DNA of 64,000 bases from Actinomycetota bacterium (GTDB lineage: Bacteria > Actinomycetota > Actinomycetes > Actinomycetales > Microbacteriaceae). The stretch is from contig JAFDWK010000018.1 in NCBI GenBank assembly GCA_018268515.1, positions 19,746 to 83,745 on the forward strand, in the 5' to 3' direction. The notes under the pieces were generated by a model, which saw nothing but the letters and a program-made list of their open reading frames with translations, was not told the origin of the DNA and made no database searches. Shown here in pieces: positions 50,325 to 57,960 of the stretch. The translations under genes were made by a program, and so were the position numbers. How positions within the stretch are numbered: position 1 is the stretch's first letter; every line of letters starts with the position of its first letter.

Positions 50325-51488
50325 ATGATCGCTGCACATCCCGAGCCGCCAATCCCACAGCAGGGCGTGGGCGGCGACCTCCAGGAGCTCCGCGGAGGAA
50401 ACCGCGTCGCGGTACTGCGCACGCTGCGCCGCAAGCCCGTCGGGCTGAGCATCCGCAGCATCAGTGATGCCGTCGGACTGTCCCGCCCCACGGTCAAGCT
50501 GGTCCTCGGCGAGCTGAGCGATCGGGGGCTGGTCGTCGACAGCATCCCGCAGGATCCTTCAACGCGCGGCGGAAGGCCCAGCCGACGTTTCGCATTGGCT
50601 GACACCGCCGGCCTGGTCGTCGCCGCCGCCATCGGCATCGAGGCGACCGACATCGCCATCGCCACCATTCACGGCGAGATCGTCAGCAGAGCACAGCTGC
50701 CACCGCAGGCCGACGTGCTTCGGCGCGCGCAGATCACCAGCGCCGTCCGGTCACTGCTCGCCCTCGCCGGAAAAGACGCGGACGCTGTGGTGGGAGCCAC
50801 CATCGGCGTCATCGGATCGGTCACCCCGGAGCAGCGCGTGCTGCCCAATCCGACGATCCTCGAGCTGTCTGCCGCTGGCTACTTCCCTGCGTTGGCGGAG
50901 GATCTCGGGTGCGAAGTGCGAGTGTGCAACGACGCCGACCTGGCCGCCCTCGGCGAGTTCGGCCAGCTTGCCGGCACGGGCGTCCTCGACATGATCGGGC
51001 TGCACGCGAACGTCGCCATGGGGGCGGGGTTGATCATCGGCGGGCGCCTGCATGCCGGACATTCCGGCATGGCCGCGGAACTCGGCGTCATCGACTTGTT
51101 CGGCTGGCACACCTCGCATCTGCCTCTGCTCGCGGCTGCCAGAGATCGCGACATCCCGGTCTCGGACGTGTTTCGCGGCGCGAGTGCGGGAGCCCCCTGG
51201 GCTGTTGCCCTGGTCGAGCGCTTCATACAGGATTCGGCACCCGGCATTCTCGCGATGATCCTCACGGTGAATCCCGAATGCGTCGTGCTCGGCGGCGACA
51301 TCTGCCGCGCGGACTCCGTCGCACGCAACGCCCTGGAACGCGCCCTGTCCCCGCTCGGGGACAGGGCGCCGCAGGTGCTCCTGTCATCTCTCGGGAGCGA
51401 CTGCATCGTGTTCGGCGCGGTCGGCCTGGCAACCGAGTCTCGCTGGGCGCAGATCGAAGCCGAACTGCTCGAAGAGCGAACCAGGTAA
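50325..51488 (+). CDS. ROK-family transcriptional regulator
   Basis: 387 residues. N-terminal winged HTH (GGNRVAVLRTLRRKPVG; RSISDAVGLSRPTVKLVLGEL) joined to a ROK sugar-kinase-like domain (GATIGVIGSVTPE; VCNDADLAALGEF; GAGLIIGGRLHAGHSGMAAELG). The DNA-binding domain marks it as a NagC/XylR-type regulator. The usual Cys-rich zinc segment is absent: IDLFGWHTSH stands where CxCGxxGC is expected. A TAGGGT element ending six bases before the ATG suggests a leaderless mRNA. Divergent from, and probably controlling, the DUF4091-ABC operon. Confidence 0.87.
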   Translation: MIAAHPEPPIPQQGVGGDLQELRGGNRVAVLRTLRRKPVGLSIRSISDAVGLSRPTVKLVLGELSDRGLVVDSIPQDPSTRGGRPSRRFALADTAGLVVAAAIGIEATDIAIATIHGEIVSRAQLPPQADVLRRAQITSAVRSLLALAGKDADAVVGATIGVIGSVTPEQRVLPNPTILELSAAGYFPALAEDLGCEVRVCNDADLAALGEFGQLAGTGVLDMIGLHANVAMGAGLIIGGRLHAGHSGMAAELGVIDLFGWHTSHLPLLAAARDRDIPVSDVFRGASAGAPWAVALVERFIQDSAPGILAMILTVNPECVVLGGDICRADSVARNALERALSPLGDRAPQVLLSSLGSDCIVFGAVGLATESRWAQIEAELLEERTR

Positions 51489-51499
51489 GAGAACACTTC

Positions 51500-51529
51500 T
51501 TGCCTACTAGGCACAAGCGCACGTACTCT
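51500..51529 (+). promoter_or_regulatory. Promoter and palindrome before the beta-helix pseudogene
   Basis: TTGCCT (51500-51505) and TACTCT (51524-51529), 18-base spacer. A perfect 11-base palindrome GCCTACTAGGC (51502-51512) overlaps the -35. Possibly a ROK or other regulator site. Confidence 0.5.
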
Positions 51530-51572
51530 ACATTCGACGCTCGCACCGTGGCGAGCATGAAGGGGTACGACG

Positions 51573-53035
51573 ATGAACCTGAAACCTCGCTTGCTCACCA
51601 TCGTTGGCACCGATCGTGATCGACCACTACGGCGGAGGCAACTGGCCCACCGTTCAGGCACCGGGCACCGAGGCGGCAGGGCCCGCTCTCCAGCTCACCG
51701 ACCAGAGCTACGTCACCGTGTAGAACCTCCAGTTCACCGGCGGCTACTTCCAGAACATCTTCGTCTCCGCGACCGTGCCGAACTCCACCTCCCAAGGCAT
51801 CGTCCTGCAGCACCTGGGGGTCAACGACAACGCGTTCCACCCTTCATTCAATCAGTGGGTCACCGGATCGGGCGGCATCGCCGTCACCCCGTGCACTGAA
51901 ACGAGCCACCCTCGACAACATCACCATCGACGACGTCTACGCCTTCAACAACCACGAAGCCGGCATCCAGATCGGGTACTACTTCATGGCGGCATGGGAT
52001 CCCTCCAGCAACGGGTATGACGGCCAGAACGCGCCCAACTGCCACATGAACATCCCCGGCGGTACCGGCACGAACAGCGTCTGGGCGCCCATCGACGGCG
52101 TCACGAACGTGAAGGTCACCAACTCGCACCTGTACGACAATGACGCGTGCGGACTTCAGGTGTTCGGCGCCTCGAACGTCCTCATTGACGGCAACGCGCT
52201 GTACAGCAACGGCTCGGGCAACGGTTCGAACCCCACGAACCCCACGGGCATGAATGGCGAGGGTGCGTGGTGGGCCGACACCGACGGGGTGACGGCATCG
52301 CACAACAACGCCTACGGCAACCGCGTCGGCTACTCGGGCAATGACGGATCCGGTCTCGACGCCGACACGCGTACCAGCAACAACCTCATCGAGTACAACT
52401 ACCTGCACGACAACGCGAACTACGGCTTCTCGCTCATCGACGGTTACGGCGTGAGCGAGACCACGGTCGTGCGTTACAACGTCTTCGCGAACAACGGTGC
52501 GCAGTACAGTACGGCACCCGACATCATGGTCAGTCGACCATATCCCACCGGCTCGGTCGACGGCCTGCAGATCTACAACAACACGCTCTACAACACGCAC
52601 GGCAGCCTCGGGATCAGATTGCAATCGCCGTTCTCCGGAACCCGACCGAACGAGATCCGGAATAACCTGATCTTCCGCAGGGCGGGCGGCACCCCCGTCT
52701 CCACCACCACCGCGGACGCGACCAGCGACAACAACCTTTTCTACGCCTCGAGCGGATCGCTCGGGTATGTCTACAACGGAACCAGCTACTCCACGCTGAA
52801 TGCATATCGGTGCGCCACCGGGCAGGATCAGCACAGCCTGACCAGCAATCCGAGCCTGAGCATCCCCAGCCCCCTCCCCGGGGCCTCGATGCCCACCTCC
52901 CCGAGCTTCTCGGTCGGGACATCATCGCCGGCAATCGGAGCGGGCACGATACTCGCCAACAACGGCGGAATCGACTTCTACGGCGCCGCACTCCCGACGG
53001 GAACACCAACCATCGGAGCAGTCCTCCGACATTAG
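51573..53035 (+). pseudogene. Right-handed beta-helix (pectate-lyase-fold) protein, disrupted
   Basis: Three lesions break one ancestral gene. The start (AAGGGG site, MNLKPRLLTIVG) shifts frame near 51610 into a beta-helix sequence (IVIDHYGGGNWPTVQAPG). That frame has a TAG at 51721-51723 and a second shift near 51900. The last frame runs intact to 53035 (NITIDDVYAFNNHEAGIQIG; DACGLQVFGASNVLIDGNAL; NNLIEYNYLHDNANYGFSLI). The Asn-rich, repeated strand-turn pattern is that of parallel beta-helix polysaccharide lyases or hydrolases. Much of the N-terminal domain is also missing. A/T content appears higher than in neighbours. A protein starting at ATG 51986 could still be made but would lack its first coils. 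Confidence 0.8.
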
Positions 53036-53862
53036 AAGACGAGAGTCGCGTCCTCACGTCCGGCATGCTCCGTGCGTGAGGACGCGCGCAGTTCTCGTCG
53101 GTCACGAGCTCCCGACCCCAAGCGATCCGCCTGCGGCGAGTACACCAGCCCCTGCTCGAAGCCGGCGGTGTAGTCCGACAGCAGCCCCCGCAGCCCCTGC
53201 GGCGGGTTGAAGACCAGGCCGACGGCGAGGGCGATCATCGCGACGCCCGTGGTGATCCGCAGCCCGCGCTCCCGGGACCGGAAGGCCCGGATCCGCTGGA
53301 ACACCCCGCGGCCGGCAAGGGCGAACACCAGCATTGGCACGGCCACCCCCAACGGCGAACGAGAGCGTCAGCAGCACCGTTCCAGCCCGATCCGCCCGGT
53401 CGCGCCCGCCACGATGATCGCCGCCAGGACCGGTCCCGCATAGGGCACGAACACCGCACTCAGGGCCAGGCCGACGCCGAAACCGCTGCCGCGGTTCTCG
53501 ACCTGCTTGCGCGGGAACCACTGGAACGGCTTCTCGAGCAGCTGTTCCAGCCGCGGCACGATAAGGCCAGCGCGCAGCAGGACCAGCACGACGATCCCGG
53601 CCCAGCGGATCACCTCCTGCGGCAGATGCCGCAGCCCCAGCAGCAGCGACCCGAGGAGCGTCACGATCGAGAAGCTCAGCACGAGGCCGGCGAGCACGAG
53701 GCAGGGGCGGCAGCGCCGCGCGGGGATGGGATCGCCGTCCCCGCCCGCGGACCCTGCGCTCGGGGCACCGGCGGTGAGGAAGATGACCGGGAGCACCGGC
53801 AGGATGCACGGAGAGATCCCGGTGATGAGTCCTCCGAGAACGCCGATGATGACCAGATCCAT
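53032..53862 (-). pseudogene. CcdA/DipZ-like membrane protein with two compensating frameshifts
   Basis: From ATG 53862 the frame gives a CcdA-type start ([20 protein letters not shown], with the functional Cys) and several membrane segments, then hits a stop at 53368-53370 just after GRIGLE. A different frame carries the next stretch ([11 protein letters not shown]), and the original frame resumes with VAVPMLVFALAGRG to 53032. One missing base near GGAACGG and one extra base in a run of five Gs explain it, within about 40 bases. CcdA/DsbD-type proteins move electrons across the membrane for thiol redox. Either a genuine pseudogene or two sequencing errors. It is divergent from the fasciclin lipoprotein gene. 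Confidence 0.75.
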
Positions 53863-54014
53863 GGTGCCGCCTTCCGTCGCGAATGGTTCGGATGAGACGC
53901 CGGAACGGATTGCTCTCCGGGCCGTCGGATCCGGTTCCGATCCGAACGGCGCACGACTCCGAAGAACCGTCGACGCCGCGGGAAGGCCGCGACGCGAATC
54001 AGCGGAGGTAGAAG

Positions 54015-54674
54015 ATGTTCAGCACCAAGAAGAAGGTCGCGGCGGCCGTCTCCCTCGGCTTCGCGGGGTTGCTCGTCCTGTCGGGCTGCTCGATGGGATC
54101 CGGCTCCACGTCGCCGTCGTCCTCGTCCGCTCCGTCCTCCGGCGCGTCCAGCACTGCGCCGGCCACCATGGATCCGTCCGCCGATCTGATCGGCCCGGGA
54201 TGCGCGGCCTACGCGAAGGCCGTCCCCGACGGCGCCGGTTCGATCCAGGGCATGTCGCAGGACCCGCTCGCGGTCGCGGCCTCCAACGACCCCATGATCA
54301 AGACCCTCATGGCAGCCGTGAGCGGCAAGCTCAGCCCCGACGTCAACCTGGTCAACACGCTCGACGGCAGCGAGTTCACCGTGTTCGCCACCGTCGACGA
54401 CGCGTTCGCGAAGATCCCCGCCTCGACCATCGACGGGCTGAAGACCGACTCCAAGACGCTCACCTCGATCCTGACCTACCACGTCGTCGCGGGCCAGACC
54501 GATCCGTCCAAGATCGCCGGCACGCACAAGACCGTGGAAGGCGCCGACCTCACCGTGACCGGCAGCGGCGACAACCTGATGGTCGGTGACGCGAAGGTGA
54601 TCTGCGGCGGCGTGCACACGGCCAACGCCACGGTCTACCTCATCGACGCGGTGCTGATGCCGCCGGCGCAGTAA
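54015..54674 (+). CDS. Fasciclin-domain lipoprotein (MPT83/MPT70-like)
   Basis: 219 residues; GGAGGT precedes the ATG. Lipobox VLSGC with Cys25, Ser/Thr-rich spacer to about 50, then one fasciclin/FAS1 domain ([55 protein letters not shown]). Surface-anchored adhesin-like protein. In Mycobacterium tuberculosis, mpt83 and mpt70 flank dipZ; the CcdA-like gene next door repeats that association, suggesting a thiol-redox or surface-assembly link (inference). A strong hairpin follows the stop. Confidence 0.9.
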   Translation: MFSTKKKVAAAVSLGFAGLLVLSGCSMGSGSTSPSSSSAPSSGASSTAPATMDPSADLIGPGCAAYAKAVPDGAGSIQGMSQDPLAVAASNDPMIKTLMAAVSGKLSPDVNLVNTLDGSEFTVFATVDDAFAKIPASTIDGLKTDSKTLTSILTYHVVAGQTDPSKIAGTHKTVEGADLTVTGSGDNLMVGDAKVICGGVHTANATVYLIDAVLMPPAQ

Positions 54675-54694
54675 TCGATCGGAGCACGTCCGCC

Positions 54695-54736
54695 CGACAG
54701 GGGCGGGGCGGATCAGACCGCCGGCCGCCCCTGTCG
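54695..54736 (+). terminator. Nested hairpin terminator after fasciclin gene
   Basis: Outer 12-base perfect arms (CGACAGGGGCGG with complement) and inner GGCGG/CCGCC stem with a 6-base loop, beginning 20 bases past the stop codon. Confidence 0.7.
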
Positions 54737-54754
54737 TGCGTTGCGTCCGCGCCG

Positions 54755-54786
54755 GGGTGCTCGGGTGCTCGGGTGCTCGGGTGCTC
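54755..54786. repeat. Four 8-bp tandem repeats (GGGTGCTC)
   Basis: Four exact contiguous GGGTGCTC units in the gap between fasciclin and carbonic anhydrase genes. Not a multiple of three and outside genes; a likely slippage tract. Confidence 0.92.
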
Positions 54787-54906
54787 GGACCGTGCCGCTC
54801 ACGTCGGCCCGCCCGACACACGGACGGAGCCCCGGCTCGGCAGGAGTACCGTCGTTCCCGGGGCCGCTTCGGCGGCCACGGTTCAAGAACTCGAGAAGAG
54901 GGACAT

Positions 54907-55563
54907 ATGTCGGCAGATCGGCTGAGCGCGCAGGGCGCCTGGGACGCACTCGTACAGGGAAACCAGCGATTCCTCACCGGCCGGCTGCAGCATCCCCGAC
55001 AGTCGCCGGATCGGCGCAGCGAGATCGAGACCCGCCAGACGCCCACGGCCGCCGTGCTGGGCTGCTCCGACTCGCGGGTTCCGGCCGAGGTGGTCTTCGA
55101 CTGCGGTCTCGGCGACCTCTTCGTGGCGCGCAACATCGGGCAGATCGTCGACGACACGGTCATCGCGACCATGGAGTTCGCCGTCGTCGAGCTGCAGGTG
55201 CCGCTGATCGTGGTGAAGGCGCACACCTCGTGCGGCGCGGTCGCGGCGACCATCGCGCACAGCGCCGACCCCGAACTTCCCACCACGCCGTCCATCGCGA
55301 ATGCGCTCACCCGCATCGAGCCCGCGGTCGAGCAGGAGTGGTACGGATCCTCCCGCGATGAGGCCCGGATCGATCCCGCCCTCATCGACGCGGACGCTGC
55401 CGGACGCCGTCACGTCCAGGCGATGATCGGCGAACTCGCACGCCGGTCGGAGGCGATCGCCGCTGCCGTGGCCGATGGCTCCGTGAGCCTCGTCGGCTGC
55501 CAGTACCGCCTGGACACCGGACGGGTGGTGCCGGTCAGCGCGCTCGGGCTCGTCCGGATCTGA
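54907..55563 (+). CDS. Beta-class carbonic anhydrase
   Basis: 218 residues from ATG 54907. Zinc site intact: LGCSDSRVPAE (Cys, Asp, Arg) and KAHTSCGAV (His and Cys). GDLFVARNIGQIVDD and ELARRSEAIAAAV are also family features. It interconverts CO2 and bicarbonate in the cytoplasm. AGAGGGA precedes the start. The last codons and stop lie in a 20-base tandem duplication (55549-55587) whose second copy is just outside the gene. Monocistronic by spacing. Confidence 0.92.
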   Translation: MSADRLSAQGAWDALVQGNQRFLTGRLQHPRQSPDRRSEIETRQTPTAAVLGCSDSRVPAEVVFDCGLGDLFVARNIGQIVDDTVIATMEFAVVELQVPLIVVKAHTSCGAVAATIAHSADPELPTTPSIANALTRIEPAVEQEWYGSSRDEARIDPALIDADAAGRRHVQAMIGELARRSEAIAAAVADGSVSLVGCQYRLDTGRVVPVSALGLVRI

Positions 55564-55587
55564 TCCGACTCGTCCGGATCTGATCCG
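55549..55587. repeat. 20-bp tandem duplication spanning the carbonic anhydrase stop
   Basis: CTCGTCCGGATCTGATCCG occurs at 55549-55567 and again at 55569-55587. The first copy contains the gene's final codons and stop; the second is a non-coding echo. Confidence 0.9.
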
Positions 55588-55719
55588 CTGCGCCCTCGAC
55601 GCGAGCACCGCGGCCGCCCCGCCGGCGGCGATCCCGACGGCCATGTCATCCTTTCGGTGGAGCCGAAGCTCAACCTTGTTCACGATGTCGCGGACGCCGC
55701 CGCCCGGTGGACTGGAGGC

Positions 55720-57834
55720 ATGGCAGATTCCGTCGCGCGCTCGCGCTTGTCCGATGCCCTGACCTCGCGCCGCGGTGCGTGGGTCTCGCTCGGACTCGTC
55801 CTCATCCTCATGACCCTCCTGTTCGGGGCCTTCGGCTCGGCCAAGGCGCCGGGCGGCAATGCCCAGGCCCCGGCCGCCTCCGAGTCGACGCAGGTCGGCG
55901 AGATCCTGAAATCCTTCCCGAACGCGGATCGGCAATCGGTGCTCGTCGTCGCCTCGCGTGCGGACGGCGCGGCGCTGTCCGATGCCGATGTGACTCGCCT
56001 GAAGGATCTCGTCCCCGTGCTCGGCGACCGCGCGGCAGCGGATCCGTCCGGGCCGATGCTGAGCGATGACAAGAAGGCCGCGGTGATCGTCACTCCGATC
56101 ATCGCGTCGGACGCGAACGCCGAGAATGCGAAGACCATCGCCGCGTTGCGCGCGGACGTCGCCGCGCACACGCCGACCGGCCTGACCCTGCAGGTCACCG
56201 GCGGGCCCGCGTTCGGCGCCGACGTCGCCTCCTCGTTCGAGGGTGCCGACTTCACCCTGCTGATCGTCACGATCCTCATCGTCGCGGTCCTGCTGATCGC
56301 GACCTACCGCTCGCCGATCCTGTGGCTGATCCCGCTCGTCGTGGTCGCACTCGCCGACGGTCTGGCCGGACGGATGACCGCCGCCGCCGGAGCCGCGTGG
56401 GGGCTGCAGTTCGACTCCGGCATCATCAGCGTGCTCGTGTTCGGTGCGGGCACGAACTATGCGCTGCTGCTCATCTCCCGCTACCGCGAGGAGCTGCAGA
56501 CCACAGACGACCACCGGCGGGCCCTCAGCACCGCGTGGCGCAAGACGGCGCCCGCGATCATCGCGTCCAACGTGACCGTCGTGCTGGCGCTGCTGACGCT
56601 CGTGCTCGCGGTCATCCCCGGCACGCACGGGCTCGGCGTCTCGAGCGCGATCGGGCTGCTGATCGCCCTGGCCTCGGTGCTGTTCCTGCTGCCCCCGCTG
56701 CTCGCGGTGTGCGGCCGCAGGGTGTTCTGGCCGTTCGTGCCGCGTCCCGGCGACGTGCGCCGGCAGGGCCGAGCCTGGCGTGCGATCGCGTCGCGGGTGG
56801 TGCGGCGTCCGGTCGTGAGCCTGCTCGCAGGCCTGGCGCTGCTCGCGGTGATGGCGGCCGGTCTCTTCGGCACCTCGGTCGGGCTCGACCAGCTCGAGAA
56901 GTTCCGGGTGCAGTCCGAGTCCGCGGCCGGGCTCGAGGTGCTCTCCGCGCACTTCCCGCCCGGGGAGGCGCAGCCGATCCTCATCGTCACCGACAGCGCG
57001 CAGGCCGACCGGGTCGTCACCGCGGCGAAGGACGTGGAGGGCGTCGTGCGGGTGCAGCCGGTCGGCACCACCGCCGACGGCGACCTCACCAAGATCATGG
57101 TGACCAGCGACTACGCCCCCAGCTCCGAGAAGAGCCTGAACCAGATCACCGCGCTGCGCGACGCGGTGCACGCCGTGCCCGACGCGCACGCCCTGGTGGG
57201 CGGCGCCGTCGCGACCGATCTCGACGCCCGTGACGGCAATCAGCGGGATCTGCTGCTCATCGCGCCGCTGGTGCTGCTGGTCAGCTTCATCGTGCTGCTG
57301 ATCCTGCTGCGCTCGATCGTCGCGCCCGTGCTGCTGCTCCTGGTGAACCTCGCCAGCGCGGTCGCCGCGATCGGCGCCGGCGCGTGGCTCAGCCGGGTGC
57401 TGTTCGGGCAGCACGCCCTCGACCTGCAGGTGCCGCTGCTGGCGTTCCTCTTCCTCGTGGCCCTCGGCATCGACTACACGATCTTCCTGGTGCACCGCGC
57501 CCGCGCCGAGGCCGCTGAACGCGGCACCAGGGCCGGCATGGTCGAGGCGATCGCCCACACGGGCGGTGTGATCACGAGCGCCGGCATCGTGCTGGCGGCG
57601 GTGTTCGCCGCGCTCGGCGTGCTGCCCCTGGTCACCCTCGGCCAGCTCGGGCTCATCGTCGGGGTCGGCGTGATCGTGGACACCCTCGTGGTGCGCACGG
57701 TCATCGTGCCCGCGATCTTCGCCCTCGCCGGCGACCGGATCTGGTGGCCGGGACGACCGCACCGGGCCCCGCAGCCGGCGGCGCGGGAGGACGCGCGCAC
57801 GGAGATGTCGGTCCTAGGCTCATCGCAGCAGTGA
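55720..57834 (+). CDS. MMPL/RND-superfamily membrane transporter
   Basis: 704 residues from ATG 55720, in two similar halves each with a large extracytoplasmic loop and about six membrane helices. Landmarks: LVFGAGTNYALLLISRYREEL (first half) and LFLVALGIDYTIFLVHRARAEA (second half), the MMPL GxxxDYxxFL-like signature, and the LxVGVGVIVDTLVVRT ending. Proton-driven export of lipids, drugs or other hydrophobic compounds. GGAGG lies only one base before ATG 55720, so the start is uncertain; GTG 55657 would add 21 residues. It heads the MMPL-UbiB-MFS series but a strong hairpin follows it. Confidence 0.88.
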   Translation: MADSVARSRLSDALTSRRGAWVSLGLVLILMTLLFGAFGSAKAPGGNAQAPAASESTQVGEILKSFPNADRQSVLVVASRADGAALSDADVTRLKDLVPVLGDRAAADPSGPMLSDDKKAAVIVTPIIASDANAENAKTIAALRADVAAHTPTGLTLQVTGGPAFGADVASSFEGADFTLLIVTILIVAVLLIATYRSPILWLIPLVVVALADGLAGRMTAAAGAAWGLQFDSGIISVLVFGAGTNYALLLISRYREELQTTDDHRRALSTAWRKTAPAIIASNVTVVLALLTLVLAVIPGTHGLGVSSAIGLLIALASVLFLLPPLLAVCGRRVFWPFVPRPGDVRRQGRAWRAIASRVVRRPVVSLLAGLALLAVMAAGLFGTSVGLDQLEKFRVQSESAAGLEVLSAHFPPGEAQPILIVTDSAQADRVVTAAKDVEGVVRVQPVGTTADGDLTKIMVTSDYAPSSEKSLNQITALRDAVHAVPDAHALVGGAVATDLDARDGNQRDLLLIAPLVLLVSFIVLLILLRSIVAPVLLLLVNLASAVAAIGAGAWLSRVLFGQHALDLQVPLLAFLFLVALGIDYTIFLVHRARAEAAERGTRAGMVEAIAHTGGVITSAGIVLAAVFAALGVLPLVTLGQLGLIVGVGVIVDTLVVRTVIVPAIFALAGDRIWWPGRPHRAPQPAAREDARTEMSVLGSSQQ

Positions 57835-57844
57835 TCGTCACCGG

Positions 57845-57891
57845 TCCCGTGCGGTGCGGTGCCGGTGCCCTGCGCGCCGCACCGCACGGGA
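57845..57891 (+). terminator. Strong hairpin after MMPL gene
   Basis: Perfect 15-base arms (TCCCGTGCGGTGCGG with complement) around a 17-base loop, 11 bases past the MMPL stop. Confidence 0.7.
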
Positions 57892-57893
57892 TC

Positions 57894-57923
57894 GGATCCG
57901 GATCCGGATCCGGATCCGGATCC
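57894..57923. repeat. Five tandem GGATCC hexamers
   Basis: Five contiguous copies of GGATCC directly behind the terminator and 37 bases before the UbiB start. GGATCC is also unusually common throughout the window. Confidence 0.95.
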
Positions 57924-57960
57924 GGAGAAGCCTGAAGCACCCACCCCTCAGGAGGTCATC

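Noticed and set aside
51986-53035. Intact beta-helix gene starting at ATG 51986
   Set aside because: Homologous beta-helix coils continue upstream in two other frames, and this start has no ribosome site, so it is a fragment of a broken gene.
53859-53885. SigK-like promoter (CCAT..CGAAT) before the fasciclin gene
   Set aside because: Spacing and the -35 hexamer do not match the known consensus and it overlaps the divergent gene's start codon.
54755-54786. Octamer array considered as iterons of a replication origin
   Set aside because: Only four short GC-rich copies, with no DnaA boxes, A/T-rich segment or replication gene nearby.
54883-57762. Long minus-strand frame opposite carbonic anhydrase and MMPL genes
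   Set aside because: Low-complexity Asp/His/Arg/Gly composition, no motif, and strong plus-strand genes fully explain the region.
57894-57923. Start of the UbiB-like gene placed upstream at 57859
   Set aside because: It would translate the GGATCC array and terminator into non-homologous residues; GTG 57961 has a clear AGGAGG site.
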